42,669 bases of DNA from Alphaproteobacteria bacterium (GCA_024743275.1 JANSWW010000007.1:215162-257830), one strand, 5' to 3'; counted from the first letter of the stretch, positions 7,215 through 16,587 are shown. A program made the numbers and translations. Notes: generated from the letters alone by a model not told the origin.

Positions 7215-8612
7215 TCACTCTTCCATCGCTTTGACGATTTCCTCGCACATCTTTTTGGCGTCGCCAAGCAGCATCATGGTGTTGTCCCGGAAGAACAATT
7301 CGTTGTCCACGCCGGCATAGCCGGTGGCCAGCGAGCGCTTCACGAACAGCACCGTTTTGGCATTTTCCACTTCCAGGATCGGCATGCCGTAGATCGGGCT
7401 GGCCGGATCGGTCTTGGCCGCCGGGTTGGTCACGTCGTTCGCGCCGATGACGAAGGCGACGTCCGCGGTGGAGAAATCGCGGTTGATTTCCTCCAGTTCG
7501 AACACCTCGTCATAGGGCACGTTGGCCTCGGCCAACAGCACGTTCATATGCCCCGGCATCCGGCCCGCCACCGGGTGAATGGCGTAGCGGACGTCGACGC
7601 CCTCGGCCTTCAACATGTCGGCCATTTCGCGCAGGGCGTGCTGCGCCTGGGCCACCGCCATGCCGTAACCGGGTACGATGATCACGCTGGAGGCGTTTTT
7701 CATGATGAAGCCGGCGTCGTCGGCGCTGCCGATTTTCGCCTGCTTGTCCCCGGCCCCCGCACCGGCGGCACCGGCGGCCTGCTCGCCGCCGAACCCGCCG
7801 AGGATGACGTTGAAGATCGAGCGGTTCATCCCCTTACACATGATGTAGGAGAGAATGGCGCCCGAGGCCCCGACCAACGCGCCGGTGACGATGAGCAGGG
7901 TGTTCTGCAGGGTGAAGCCGATGCCCGCGGCGGCCCAGCCGGAATAGCTGTTCAGCATGGACACGACCACCGGCATGTCGGCGCCGCCGATCGGCAGGAT
8001 CAGCAGGAAGCCGAGCACCAGCGCCACCAGGACGATGAGCCAGAACAGAAGCGGCGACTGGTTCACACAGAAGATGATCACCAGGACCACCATCAGTATG
8101 CCGAGGCCGGCGTTCAGCATGTGCTGGCCGGTAAAGACCAGCGGCTTGCCGGTCACCAGACCCTGCAGCTTGCCGAAGGCGACCACGGAGCCGGTGAAGG
8201 TGATGGCGCCGATCGCGGTCCCGATGGACATCTCGACCAGGCTTGCGACGTTGATCGCGCCCGGCACGCCGATGCCATACGCCTCCGGCAGATAGAAGGC
8301 GGCGGCGGCCACGAACACGGCGGCGAGACCGACCAGGCTGTGGAAGGCCGCGACCAACTGGGGCAGCGCCGTCATCTGGATCCGCTGGGCGATCACCGTG
8401 CCGATGGTCCCGCCGATCAGGATGCCGACGACGATCCAGGTATAGCTGAGGACGCCCGGCATCGCGAGGGTGGTGAAGATCGCGATCGCCATCCCGATCA
8501 TGCCGAACATGTTGCCTTGGCGGCTGGTGGTCGGGTGCGAGAGGCCGCGCAGGGCCAGGATGAAGAGAATGGAGGCTACCAGATAGAGGAAGCCGGCAAG
8601 AGATTCACTCAT
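7215..8612 (-). CDS. pntB: PntB, NAD(P) transhydrogenase beta subunit
   Basis: A 465-residue inner-membrane subunit of the proton-translocating transhydrogenase (NADH + NADP+ to NAD+ + NADPH, driven by the proton gradient). The N-terminal two thirds are membrane helices of domain II (for example GNMFGMIGMAIAIFTTLAM, TVIAQRIQMTALPQLVAAFHS). The C-terminal domain III binds NADP(H): VPGYGMAVAQAQHALREM, HPVAGRMPGHMNVLLAEA, VIGANDVTNPAA and KRSLATGYAGVDNELFF are the family signatures. It is last of three transhydrogenase genes, 12 bases after pntAB. Confidence 0.96.
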   Translation of the reverse strand: MSESLAGFLYLVASILFILALRGLSHPTTSRQGNMFGMIGMAIAIFTTLAMPGVLSYTWIVVGILIGGTIGTVIAQRIQMTALPQLVAAFHSLVGLAAVFVAAAAFYLPEAYGIGVPGAINVASLVEMSIGTAIGAITFTGSVVAFGKLQGLVTGKPLVFTGQHMLNAGLGILMVVLVIIFCVNQSPLLFWLIVLVALVLGFLLILPIGGADMPVVVSMLNSYSGWAAAGIGFTLQNTLLIVTGALVGASGAILSYIMCKGMNRSIFNVILGGFGGEQAAGAAGAGAGDKQAKIGSADDAGFIMKNASSVIIVPGYGMAVAQAQHALREMADMLKAEGVDVRYAIHPVAGRMPGHMNVLLAEANVPYDEVFELEEINRDFSTADVAFVIGANDVTNPAAKTDPASPIYGMPILEVENAKTVLFVKRSLATGYAGVDNELFFRDNTMMLLGDAKKMCEEIVKAMEE

Positions 8613-8624
8613 GGTCGGTCCCCT

Positions 8625-9044
8625 TTAGCCTTTTTTCTTGAACATGGAGAGCATGCGCTGGGTGACGATGAAGCCGCCGAAGATGTTGACCGAGGCCAGG
8701 ATCACGGCGATCAGGCCGAAGATCTTCGACAGGCTCCAGTCCATCGGACCGGCGGCGATCAGGGCGCCGACAATGATCACGGACGACACGGCGTTGGTCA
8801 CGCCCATCAGCGGGGAGTGAAGCGCCGGGGTCACCCGCCACACCACGTGGTAGCCGACGAAGCAGGCCAGCACGAAGACGGTCAGCAGGAAAACAAAGCC
8901 CCCGCCGCCATCGCTTTCGACGGCTTGGGGGACGGCGGCGCCGGCGGACGCGGCACCCTCGGCGGCCAGTTCGGCCGCTTCCCGGGCCAGCGCGCTGGCT
9001 TCTTCCGCGAGGCTGCGCGCGCGGTCGATGAGGCTGTCAGACAT
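8625..9044 (-). CDS. pntAB: PntAB, transhydrogenase alpha subunit 2 (membrane part)
   Basis: A 139-residue protein corresponding to the membrane C-terminus of E. coli PntA, encoded as a separate gene as in many alphaproteobacteria. An Ala/Glu-rich N-terminal helix (residues 1-40) leads into about three membrane segments, with [34 protein letters not shown] as the conserved domain II core. The C-terminus is [26 protein letters not shown] lies seven bases before ATG 9044. It sits between pntAA (25-base gap) and pntB (12-base gap). Confidence 0.95.
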   Translation of the reverse strand: MSDSLIDRARSLAEEASALAREAAELAAEGAASAGAAVPQAVESDGGGGFVFLLTVFVLACFVGYHVVWRVTPALHSPLMGVTNAVSSVIIVGALIAAGPMDWSLSKIFGLIAVILASVNIFGGFIVTQRMLSMFKKKG

Positions 9045-9069
9045 GGTCGATCCTCTCTATCGCAGGGGA

Positions 9070-10212
9070 TTAGGCCTTGAGGTCCGGATGGACGATTTCA
9101 CCGCCCTCGGTCACCAGGCAGCCCTTGATGATGTCGTCGTCGTGGGGGACGGAGAGCTTCTTGTTCTCCTTGTCCACCAGCAACTCAAGGAAGGTCAGCA
9201 GGTTCTTGGCGTAGAGCTGGGAGGCGTCGGCGGCCACCCGGCCCGGAACGTTGGCATAGCCGACGATCTTGACGCCGTGCTTCTCGACCACCTTACCGAC
9301 CTCGGACAGGGGGCAGTTGCCGCCCGACTCCACCGCCAGATCGACGATGACGGAGCCCGGCTTCATCGACTGGACCATCTCCTCGGTGATCAGCACAGGG
9401 GCCTGGCGGCCGGGAATCTGTGCCGTGCAGATGGCGATGTCCTGCTTCTTGATGGTTTCGGCGATGAGCGCGGCCTGCTGTTTCTTGTACTCGTCGCTCA
9501 TTTCCTTGGCGTAGCCGCCGGCGGTCTGGGCCTGCTCGAACTCCTCGTTCTCGACGGCGACGAAATTGCCGCCCAGGCTCTCCACCTGTTCCTTGGTCGC
9601 CGGCCGCACGTCGGTCGCCGAGACGACCGCGCCGAGGCGCTTGGCCGTCGCGATGGCCTGCAGGCCGGCGACGCCGGCCCCGAACACCATGACCTTGGCC
9701 GGCGCCACGGTCCCGGCGGCGGTCATCATCATCGGGAAGGCCCGGGTGAACTGCTCGGCGGAATCGATCACGGCCTTGTAGCCGGCCAGGTTCGCCTGGC
9801 TCGACAGCACGTCCATCGATTGGGCCCGGGTGATCCGCGGGACCATCTCCATGGCGAAGGCGGTGACCTTCTGGCCGGCCAGCTTGTCCAGCAGCTCCTT
9901 GTCGGTACGCGCGGAAAGCTGGCTCACCAGGATGGCGCCCTCTTTCATCATGCCGATCTCGTTCCGCTTCGAATCGGCGATCGGCGCCGCGACCTTGAGA
10001 ACCACGTCGGCGTCGGCGCAGGCGGTCTTCATATCCTTGACGATCTGGGCCCCGGCCTTTTCATAGGCCTCGTCGACCATCGCGGAGCCTTCGCCCGCCC
10101 CCTTCTCGACGGCAACCTCGAAGCCCATCGCGACGAGCTTCTTGACGGTGTCCGGAGAGGCCGCTACCCGCGTTTCATGGGCCCGACGTTCCTTAGGGAC
10201 GGCTAACTTCAT
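9070..10212 (-). CDS. pntAA: PntAA, transhydrogenase alpha subunit 1 (NAD-binding)
   Basis: A 380-residue soluble domain I of the transhydrogenase, homologous to alanine dehydrogenase. It begins MKLAVPKERRAHETRVAASPDTVKKL, and the Rossmann motif is VMVFGAGVAGLQAIATAKRLGAVVSATDVRP (residues about 170-200). The RQAPVLITEEMVQSMKPGSVIVDLA stretch is typical. It binds NAD(H) and passes hydride to NADP on PntB. GGAGG lies six to seven bases before ATG 10212. It is first gene of the pntAA-pntAB-pntB operon; the promoter should be in the 140 bases to its right (10213-10352), where no clear -35/-10 pair stands out. Confidence 0.96.
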   Translation of the reverse strand: MKLAVPKERRAHETRVAASPDTVKKLVAMGFEVAVEKGAGEGSAMVDEAYEKAGAQIVKDMKTACADADVVLKVAAPIADSKRNEIGMMKEGAILVSQLSARTDKELLDKLAGQKVTAFAMEMVPRITRAQSMDVLSSQANLAGYKAVIDSAEQFTRAFPMMMTAAGTVAPAKVMVFGAGVAGLQAIATAKRLGAVVSATDVRPATKEQVESLGGNFVAVENEEFEQAQTAGGYAKEMSDEYKKQQAALIAETIKKQDIAICTAQIPGRQAPVLITEEMVQSMKPGSVIVDLAVESGGNCPLSEVGKVVEKHGVKIVGYANVPGRVAADASQLYAKNLLTFLELLVDKENKKLSVPHDDDIIKGCLVTEGGEIVHPDLKA

Positions 10213-10352
10213 GAAATCCCTCCAAATAGTACGAACCCGCGCGGGAGGTCTCCCGGCGGGTGTAGAGAAAATATGGCGGGAGTCGCGAAAAGGAAACCGG
10301 GGAACAGGTTTATTTCCCGAGAATCTGGAATTGCACGCCGCCTATCGGAAGC

Positions 10353-11705
10353 CTAGGCGGCGATCTCCTCCGGGCTGAGGCCGGCGATACCGAGGGCCTC
10401 CGACTGCCGTTTCGCCATCGCGAGATGATCGAAATCGCCGATCATGTCGTTGAACACCTGGTACCAGTTCACCTCGGCCTTCAGATGCATGAAGACGGAG
10501 CCGAGCCCGACCGCCGCGCGATCCATCAGCACGAACTCGCGGGGCGGGGTGACCCCGCCGACCTCTTTGAGGGCGATATGCACCTTGCGGGCGACATCGG
10601 CGCCGTAGAGGCCGGTGTTGTCGTCCTGGATCGAGCGGACCCGGTCGTCGAGGATCGGGCCGTAGACGAAGGACGCCCAGATGTTGAGGACGTCGATCAG
10701 GTCCTTGCGCAGATCGGTGAAGCCCCAGGTCCGGTAGGCTTCGACGGCCAAGTCGTGATCGTCGTTCTTGAGCGCGTTATAGAGGTCGATCACGCCTTTG
10801 ACGAACGCCGGCTCGAATACCCGGATCGATCCAAAGTCCAGGAGATTGATCCGGCCGTCGGGACGGACGGTGTAGTTGCCCATATGCGGATCGCCGTGGA
10901 TCACGCCATAGAAATAGAAGGGCACATACCAGGTGCGGAACATGTTGAGCGCGATCTGGTTGCGCTCCTCCTGGGAGCGGTCGAGGCAGGACTTGAACGG
11001 ATCGCCCTCGAGCCAGGTCATGGAGATCAGCCGCTTCGAGGACAGTTCAGCGACCGGCTCCGGGACGAAGACCGCTTCCTCGTCCTTGAGGATATGCCGG
11101 TAGAGCAGCATGTTGCGCAGCTCGCGATCGTAGTCGAGCTCCTCGCGCAGGCGGGCCGACAGCTCGTCATAGATGAGGTCGGTGTTGATCGCGTCGTCAT
11201 AGCGGCGATAGAGGCTCAGGATCCAGTTGAGTTGCTTGAGATCCGCCTCCACGGCGCTCGCCATGTCCGGATATTGCAGCTTGCAGGCAAGCCGGCGCCC
11301 GTCCGGGTCGACCGCCTTGTGGACCTGGCCCAGAGACGCGGCCTTGCAGGCCTCGCGATCGAATTCCTGGAATCTCGTCTGCCATTTCGGGCCGAGTTCG
11401 GTCGACATCCGGCGGCGCACGAAGGGCCAGCCCATGGAGGGCGCGTTGGACTGGAGCTGAGCCAGTTCCTGGGCGTATTCCTTCGGCAGGGCGTCGGGAA
11501 TGGTGGCCAGGATCTGCGCCACCTTCATCAAGGGGCCCTTGATTCCGCCGAGGGCCGCCTTGAGTTCGGAGGCGTGCTCGTTCCGGTCGATCTTGCGGCC
11601 GAGATAGCGTTCACCCGCCAGTTTGGCGGCGAGCCCGCTCATCCGGGTTCCGACCTGCGCGTAGCGGCGGAGCCGGCCGCCATAGCTGTTTTCATCCTGT
11701 GCCAT
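10353..11705 (-). CDS. ABC1/ADCK (UbiB-like) atypical kinase family protein
   Basis: A 450-residue protein of the ABC1/ADCK/AarF family. The family-specific KxGQ region reads GPLMKVAQILATIPDALP (residues about 55-72), with Ala replacing the Gly. The Ala-rich nucleotide loop reads CKAASLGQVHKAVDPDGRRLACKLQYP. The catalytic-loop and metal motifs are VIHGDPHMGNY and INLLDFGSIRVFEP. Family members bind nucleotide and support ubiquinone biosynthesis or lipid homeostasis; several show ATPase instead of kinase activity. No obvious membrane segments are seen at the C-terminus, unlike UbiB, so this is not called ubiB. It lies 140 bases upstream of pntAA on the same strand but is probably a separate unit. 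Confidence 0.85.
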   Translation of the reverse strand: MAQDENSYGGRLRRYAQVGTRMSGLAAKLAGERYLGRKIDRNEHASELKAALGGIKGPLMKVAQILATIPDALPKEYAQELAQLQSNAPSMGWPFVRRRMSTELGPKWQTRFQEFDREACKAASLGQVHKAVDPDGRRLACKLQYPDMASAVEADLKQLNWILSLYRRYDDAINTDLIYDELSARLREELDYDRELRNMLLYRHILKDEEAVFVPEPVAELSSKRLISMTWLEGDPFKSCLDRSQEERNQIALNMFRTWYVPFYFYGVIHGDPHMGNYTVRPDGRINLLDFGSIRVFEPAFVKGVIDLYNALKNDDHDLAVEAYRTWGFTDLRKDLIDVLNIWASFVYGPILDDRVRSIQDDNTGLYGADVARKVHIALKEVGGVTPPREFVLMDRAAVGLGSVFMHLKAEVNWYQVFNDMIGDFDHLAMAKRQSEALGIAGLSPEEIAA

Positions 11706-11821
11706 GGAAGGCGATATAACCGCTGTTCGAGGAAATAAAAGACCGCCGCCGCGTCGCAGGGGCGGAATTCTCCCTCCGGCGGGTCAATCCCGCGCCCCGA
11801 TCCGTGCCCTCGGCCGGTCGA

Positions 11822-12481
11822 TCAGTCGGCCGCGGCCGACTGGGAATGGGCCGCAACGCCGAGGAAGCCCGCCCGAATGAAGGCGACGGCCTGGTCGATG
11901 ACCTCGTCGACATTGTCGGTCGCGCAGGCGCCTTCCGAAATAGTGTCCAGACGCTTCAGGTGGACCAAAGTGTGGTGCATGGCCCCAAGCGCGAAATGGA
12001 GTCGCCAACAGACATCGACCTTCGTCAGGTCCGGCAGCGTCCGTTCGAGGGCGGGGACGAAACGTTGGAGATGGCCGACATCCTTTTCCAGGATGTTGCG
12101 CATCGGGCTCGGGCCATCGGAGGCGCAGCGCGCCATGAACTGGATATAGAGGGCGAAGCCGCTGCTCGGTGTCTGGCTCCAACGGATCGGCGGGGCCACG
12201 AGGGCGCGCAGCACATCGTCCAGATCCGGACGGCCGTCGGGACCGGCGGCGGCCTCTGCCGCTTTCAGCATTTCGATCCGCTCCCGGTTGAGGTCGCTCG
12301 CACGGCGCAGGAAGACCTGCAGCAGCAAATCGTCCTTGGAGCCGAAATGATAGCTGATCGACGCGACATTGACGCCGGCGGCTTGGGTGATCTTGCGAAC
12401 GGAAACAGCGGCGTATCCGTCTTCGGCGAAGAGGCGCTCCGCCGCATCGAGCAGGCGTTCGCGGGTGTCTATGGTGGCCAT
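11822..12481 (-). CDS. TetR/AcrR family transcriptional regulator
   Basis: A 219-residue regulator. The N-terminal TetR DNA-binding domain is complete: [52 protein letters not shown] (residues 6-57), with helix-turn-helix [16 protein letters not shown]. The C-terminal ligand and dimer domain is of the type with a [12 protein letters not shown] segment. It is divergent from the acyl-CoA dehydrogenase at 12677, with a 195-base gap, so it probably controls that gene and possibly the phosphotransferase/SDR pair. TetR regulators of fatty-acyl-CoA catabolism commonly respond to acyl-CoA; the ligand here is unknown. Confidence 0.88.
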   Translation of the reverse strand: MATIDTRERLLDAAERLFAEDGYAAVSVRKITQAAGVNVASISYHFGSKDDLLLQVFLRRASDLNRERIEMLKAAEAAAGPDGRPDLDDVLRALVAPPIRWSQTPSSGFALYIQFMARCASDGPSPMRNILEKDVGHLQRFVPALERTLPDLTKVDVCWRLHFALGAMHHTLVHLKRLDTISEGACATDNVDEVIDQAVAFIRAGFLGVAAHSQSAAAD

Positions 12482-12676
12482 GATGTCCTGGATTTAAGCG
12501 CGTGTTTGATTTCTCAACGAATTACATTAGCTTGCCGGTGCCGCGCAAGCGGCCGGGCAAACCAACGCCCTGTGGAGGGCCGGAGGATCGATTGGAATCG
12601 GCCCGCCGGCTCAACTGCGACAGTTCTATGGTCCATTCCATGGGGTGGGATCAAGAAAAAGGGGAGCGTGCGAGGA
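12482..12676. promoter_or_regulatory. Divergent control region between TetR gene and acyl-CoA dehydrogenase
   Basis: 195 bases without a gene. A short symmetric element TTGA-N4-TCAA lies at 12506-12517, about 25 bases from the TetR start, in the most AT-rich part (12494-12535). It is the only candidate operator I see and is weak. The half nearer the dehydrogenase is GC-rich; GGGGAG (12661-12666) lies ten bases before its ATG. Confidence 0.3.
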
Positions 12677-13879
12677 ATGTTTGACGTGGGGGAAAAGGCG
12701 AAAGGGCTTCAGGACAGGCTTTCCCGGTTCATGGACGCCCACATCTATCCCAACGAAAGACCCTATCACGAGCAGCACGCCGCCTTTCCCGACCGTTGGA
12801 CGATCCCGCCGGTCATCGAGGAGCTGAAGGAAAAGGCTCGCGCCGAGGGTTTGTGGAATCTCTGGTTGCCGGACAGCGCGTTCGGCGCCGGGCTCAGCAA
12901 TCTCGACTATGCCCATCTCTGCGAGATCATGGGTCGGTCGCCGATCGCGCCGGAAGCCTTCAACTGCAACGCTCCCGACACCGGCAATATGGAGGTCCTG
13001 GTCCGCTACGGCACGAAGGACCAGCAGGCGGAGTGGCTGACCCCGCTCCTGGCCGGTGAGATCCGGTCCTGCTTCGCGATGACGGAGCCGGCGGTCGCCT
13101 CCTCGGACGCGACCAATATCGAGACCGAGATCCGGCGCGACGGGAACGAATATGTGATCAACGGGCGCAAATGGTGGACCACCGGGGCGCCGGATCCGCG
13201 CTGCAAGATCTCGATCCTGATGGGCAAGACCGATCCCTCCGCCGAGAAGCATAGGCAGCAATCGATGATCCTGGTGCCGATGGACGCGCCGGGGGTCAGC
13301 ATCGTCCGGCCGCTCACGGTTTTCGGCTATGACGACGCCCCCCATGGCCATGCGGAGGTCGTCTACGACAATGTCCGGGTGCCGGCGACCAACATCCTGC
13401 TGGGCGAGGGCCGGGGCTTCGAGATCGCGCAAGGCCGGCTCGGGCCGGGGCGCATCCATCACTGCATGCGTACCATCGGGCTGGCGGAGCGGGCGCTCGA
13501 GGCGTTGTGCGCCCGGGCCAAGGAGCGGGTCGCCTTCGGCGGGCCCATCGCCAATCAGGGGGCTCTGCGCCATGTCATCGCCGAATGCCGGATCAAGATC
13601 GATCAGGCGCGCCTGTTGACCCTGTGGGCCGCCGATCAGATGGACAGGTACGGCAACAAGGCCGCCCGTCAGGCGATCGCCGAAATCAAGGTGGTCGCGC
13701 CGCGCATGGGCTGCGAGGTGATCGACGCCGCGATCCAGGCCCACGGCGCCGCCGGGCTCGCCGAGGACTTCTTTCTCGCCGCCGCCTATGCCCACACCCG
13801 CACACTGCGGCTTGCCGACGGCCCGGACGAGGTGCATTTGGAGAGCATCGCCAAGATGGAACTGCGTAAGGATCGCTGA
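12677..13879 (+). CDS. ACAD10/11-type acyl-CoA dehydrogenase family protein
   Basis: A 400-residue flavoprotein of the acyl-CoA dehydrogenase superfamily. The stretch [19 protein letters not shown], followed by [20 protein letters not shown], is characteristic of the ACAD10/11 branch and its bacterial homologues. The flavin-contacting region reads [21 protein letters not shown] follows, and the C-terminal signature is [19 protein letters not shown] in place of the EGTxE of classic acyl-CoA dehydrogenases. Human ACAD10/11 and bacterial LvaC act on phosphorylated 4-hydroxyacyl-CoAs instead of doing simple dehydrogenation, so a similar role is inferred here with the phosphotransferase at 14586-15641. 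The start is ATG 12677; the frame runs open upstream across the TetR gene, which is spurious. A nine-C tract separates it from the next gene. Confidence 0.88.
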   Translation: MFDVGEKAKGLQDRLSRFMDAHIYPNERPYHEQHAAFPDRWTIPPVIEELKEKARAEGLWNLWLPDSAFGAGLSNLDYAHLCEIMGRSPIAPEAFNCNAPDTGNMEVLVRYGTKDQQAEWLTPLLAGEIRSCFAMTEPAVASSDATNIETEIRRDGNEYVINGRKWWTTGAPDPRCKISILMGKTDPSAEKHRQQSMILVPMDAPGVSIVRPLTVFGYDDAPHGHAEVVYDNVRVPATNILLGEGRGFEIAQGRLGPGRIHHCMRTIGLAERALEALCARAKERVAFGGPIANQGALRHVIAECRIKIDQARLLTLWAADQMDRYGNKAARQAIAEIKVVAPRMGCEVIDAAIQAHGAAGLAEDFFLAAAYAHTRTLRLADGPDEVHLESIAKMELRKDR

Positions 13880-13881
13880 CG

Positions 13882-13890
13882 CCCCCCCCC
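13882..13890 (+). repeat. Run of nine C immediately before a start codon
   Basis: A homopolymer of nine C fills the bases just before ATG 13891 and occupies the place of a Shine-Dalgarno sequence. Translation of the downstream gene probably depends on coupling to the dehydrogenase stop (13877-13879). Length changes by slippage would alter the spacing. Confidence 0.85.
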
Positions 13891-14589
13891 ATGTCGAAAC
13901 GCTTTCTCGCCATCGTTCACCAGGAGACCTCCGTCACCGGCCGGATCGGCGACGCGTTCGCCGCCCGTGGCTGGGCCGAGGACAAGCGCGTCGGTATCCT
14001 GGGAGAGCCGTTGCCGGAGGACCCCAGGGAGGTCGATGCGGTGGTGGTGTTCGGCGGCCCGCAAAGCGCCTATGACGACGATCCCGGCATGCGGGCCGAG
14101 CACGACTATGTCGAGCGGGTGATGAAGGCGGGGGTCCCGCTGCTGGGGGTCTGTCTCGGCGCCCAGATCATGGCAAGGGTGCTCGGCGCCGAGGTCGCCC
14201 CGGATCCGGAGGAGCACAGCGAGATCGGCTATTATCCGGTGCGGCGGACGGCCGACGCCCACGGGTTCTTCCCCGAGCAGATGTACGTCTATCATTGGCA
14301 CAGGGACGGCTTCGAGTTGCCGCGCTCGGCGACGCTGCTGGCCGAGGCCGACGGGAAGTTCCCCAATCAGGCCTTCGCGGTCGATCGTAAAACCTACGGC
14401 ATCCAGTTCCATCCGGAGGTGACGGCTCGGATGATCAATCGCTGGTGCACTCACGCGCCCTATGCCTGGCGTTACCGGAAGGGGGCGCAGAGCCATGCCC
14501 TGCAGCGGCGCGGCTATGCCGCCCACGACGCCCGTTTGGGACGCTGGCTCGAGGACTTCCTCGACCACTGGCTGGAGGATGAGGTCTAG
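13891..14589 (+). CDS. Class I glutamine amidotransferase-like protein
   Basis: A 232-residue protein with the triad GATase architecture: FGGPQSAYDDDPG (oxyanion strand region), the nucleophile elbow GVPLLGVCLGAQIMARVLGAEV with catalytic Cys, and YGIQFHPEVTARM with the His-x-Glu pair. The fold matches stand-alone amidotransferases related to the GMP synthase glutaminase domain (YfeJ and gamma-glutamyl-hydrolase-like proteins). The acceptor is unknown. It begins 11 bases after the acyl-CoA dehydrogenase with no Shine-Dalgarno, only a nine-C run. Its stop overlaps the stop of the convergent phosphotransferase by four bases. A functional link to acyl-CoA metabolism is not evident. Confidence 0.82.
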   Translation: MSKRFLAIVHQETSVTGRIGDAFAARGWAEDKRVGILGEPLPEDPREVDAVVVFGGPQSAYDDDPGMRAEHDYVERVMKAGVPLLGVCLGAQIMARVLGAEVAPDPEEHSEIGYYPVRRTADAHGFFPEQMYVYHWHRDGFELPRSATLLAEADGKFPNQAFAVDRKTYGIQFHPEVTARMINRWCTHAPYAWRYRKGAQSHALQRRGYAAHDARLGRWLEDFLDHWLEDEV

Positions 14590-15641
14590 CCCCCTGTCGT
14601 CTCCCAGCCGGTTTTCGCCAGGATCGGCGCGAGGTCGCCGATGTCGTGGGCGTTCTCGGAACTCGCGTTGCCGGAGAGCGCCCGTGCCTTGACCCCCTGA
14701 CAGATCGCGGCCAGGCGAAAGAGGGCGAAGGCGAGATAGAAGGGCCAATCGGGAATGCCGTCCCGGCCGGTCGCGTCGCAATAGCGGGCGACATAGGCAT
14801 CCTCGCCCGGAATCCCCAGGGTCGTGAGATCGAGCCCGACAAGCCCCCGCAGCGCCTTGAGGTCGGCCGGTAACCGCCAGGGCATGACGTTGTAGGCGAG
14901 ATCGGCCAGCGGATGCCCGAGGGTCGCGAGTTCCCAATCCAGCACGGCGATCACCCGGGGTTCCGTCGGGTGCAGCATCAGATTGCCGACCCGGAAGTCG
15001 CCATGGGCGATGCCGGTCTCGTCGCCGCCCTGTTCGGCGGCGGGTCGGTGCTCCGGCAGCCAGGAGATCAGGTTGTCCATTTCCGGAATCGGGACGGTCT
15101 CGCTCGCCCGGTATTGCTTCGACCAGCGGGCGATCTGCCGGTCGATATAGCCCTCGGGCCAGCCGAAATCGCCCAGTTCGATGGCGGCCGGGTCGACCCG
15201 GTGCAGGGCGGCCAGCGTGTCGCCCATGGAGCGGTAGGCGGCGGCCCGATCCTCCGCGTCGAGGCCCGCCATGTCGTAGTCGTCGAAGATCCGGCCGTCG
15301 AGATGGTTCATCACATAGAAGGCGGTGCCGATGATCTCGCTGTTTTCTTCCAGCAGCAGGCAGTCGGGCACCGGCACGTCGATCTTGGCGAGCGCCGTCA
15401 TCGCCTTGTATTCCCGCTCGATCTGATGGGCCGAGGGCAGCAGGTCGCCCGGCGGTTTTTTGCGCAGGACATATTTCCGGGATCCGGCCTCGATCAGAAA
15501 GGTCGGGTTGGACTGGCCGCCCTGGAACTGCAGGACCGAGACCGGGCCGTCGAAGCCGTCCAGCCCGGCGGCCTTCAAATGGGCGGCGAGCGCGGTCTCG
15601 TCGAAGCGGTGGGCGTCGGTGACGGGGGCGAGGCTCGGCAT
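14586..15641 (-). CDS. ACAD10/11-type phosphotransferase (aminoglycoside-phosphotransferase fold)
   Basis: A 351-residue kinase-like protein. Signatures are VLQFQGGQSNPTFLIEAGSRKYVLRKKPPGDLLPSAHQIEREYKAM (Gly-rich loop region, ATP Lys and the family-typical KKPPG), GIAHGDFRVGNLMLHP (catalytic loop with Brenner-like HGDxxxxN) and VIAVLDWELATLGHPLADLAY (metal-binding DWE). This subfamily is the kinase part of human ACAD10/11 and bacterial LvaA, which phosphorylate the 4-hydroxyl of 4-hydroxyacyl-CoA so that phosphate can be eliminated. The upstream SDR (8-base gap) is on the same strand, and the matching dehydrogenase is convergent at 12677-13879. Substrate specificity is inferred. Confidence 0.87.
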   Translation of the reverse strand: MPSLAPVTDAHRFDETALAAHLKAAGLDGFDGPVSVLQFQGGQSNPTFLIEAGSRKYVLRKKPPGDLLPSAHQIEREYKAMTALAKIDVPVPDCLLLEENSEIIGTAFYVMNHLDGRIFDDYDMAGLDAEDRAAAYRSMGDTLAALHRVDPAAIELGDFGWPEGYIDRQIARWSKQYRASETVPIPEMDNLISWLPEHRPAAEQGGDETGIAHGDFRVGNLMLHPTEPRVIAVLDWELATLGHPLADLAYNVMPWRLPADLKALRGLVGLDLTTLGIPGEDAYVARYCDATGRDGIPDWPFYLAFALFRLAAICQGVKARALSGNASSENAHDIGDLAPILAKTGWETTGG

Positions 15642-15649
15642 GGCGGCCG

Positions 15650-16426
15650 TCAGCCCACGGTGTCGGAGATGATCGCGCCGCCGTCGACCACCAGGGTTTG
15701 GCCGGTGACATAACGCCCGGCATCCGAGGCCAGGAAGCAGGCCGCCCCGGCGATGTCCCGCGGCTCACCGATACGGCCGAGCGGCGAGGCGTCCTCGACC
15801 CGTTGACGGCGCTCCGGATCCTCCCACAGGGCGCGGGCGAAGTCCGTCTTCACCAGCCCCGGCGCGATGGCGTTGACCCGGATATTGTCCTTTCCCCAGT
15901 CGATGGCGAGATTGCGGGCCAGTTGCGCGTCGGCGGCCTTGGAGATGCCGTAGGCGCCGATCGCGCCGTTGCCCAGGATACCGGCGATGGAGGACAGCAG
16001 AATGACCGCCCCGTCCCGGCGCTCGGCCATCTGCGGGATCAGCGCGTTGCACAGCCAGAGAGGGCCCTGGACATTGGTCTGCATGATCTTCAGGAAGGCC
16101 TCGTCGGTGAGGCCCGAGAGGGGGCCGAAATAGGGGTTGGTCGCGGCGTTGCAGACCAGGATGTCGACCTTGCCGAAGTGATCCAGCGCCTTCGCCGCGA
16201 GGTCCTCGACGGCGTCCCGGCGGCCGACATGGGCGGGAAGGGCCACCGCCTCGCCGCCGGCGGCCGTGATGGCGTCGACCGCCTCCTGACAGCTCTCCGC
16301 CGATCGCGAGGTGACGACCACCTTGGCGCCGAGGGCCGCCATCTCTTCGGCGATGGACCGGCCGATGCCTCGGCTGGATCCGGTGACGAGCGCGACCTTG
16401 CCGGTCAAATCGAATAATCCTGGCAT
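15650..16426 (-). CDS. SDR family oxidoreductase
   Basis: A 258-residue classical short-chain dehydrogenase. Cofactor motif TGSSRGIG (after LTGKVALV), NAA motif VCNAATNPYFGP, catalytic Ser/Tyr/Lys in ILLSSIAGILGNGAIGAYGISKAA, then NIRVNAIAPGLVKTDFARALW and the C-terminal YVTGQTLVVDGG. I choose ATG 16426 because GGGAGGG lies four to five bases before it. The open frame extends to 16738 into surE with no family sequence. It is first of a two-gene unit with the phosphotransferase. In lva-type pathways an SDR oxidises the 3-hydroxyacyl product, which would suit it. Confidence 0.9.
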   Translation of the reverse strand: MPGLFDLTGKVALVTGSSRGIGRSIAEEMAALGAKVVVTSRSAESCQEAVDAITAAGGEAVALPAHVGRRDAVEDLAAKALDHFGKVDILVCNAATNPYFGPLSGLTDEAFLKIMQTNVQGPLWLCNALIPQMAERRDGAVILLSSIAGILGNGAIGAYGISKAADAQLARNLAIDWGKDNIRVNAIAPGLVKTDFARALWEDPERRQRVEDASPLGRIGEPRDIAGAACFLASDAGRYVTGQTLVVDGGAIISDTVG

Positions 16427-16587
16427 CATCCCTCCCACTGCGGCGACTTCCCTGATTCGGGGACTTCTCATTACGGGGCCGATTGGGGCCGCCTTCTTTT
16501 GTCGGTTGGAATAGGGTATAGCCCCCAACCGGTGCCGGTCCAAGGCCACCGCCCGCAATGCTGTTTCCCCCGCTTCAGGAGACCCCG

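Noticed and set aside
7548..9080. Long plus-strand frame across pntB and pntAB
   Set aside because: His/Asp/Gln-rich antisense reading; the transhydrogenase genes on the other strand are unambiguous.
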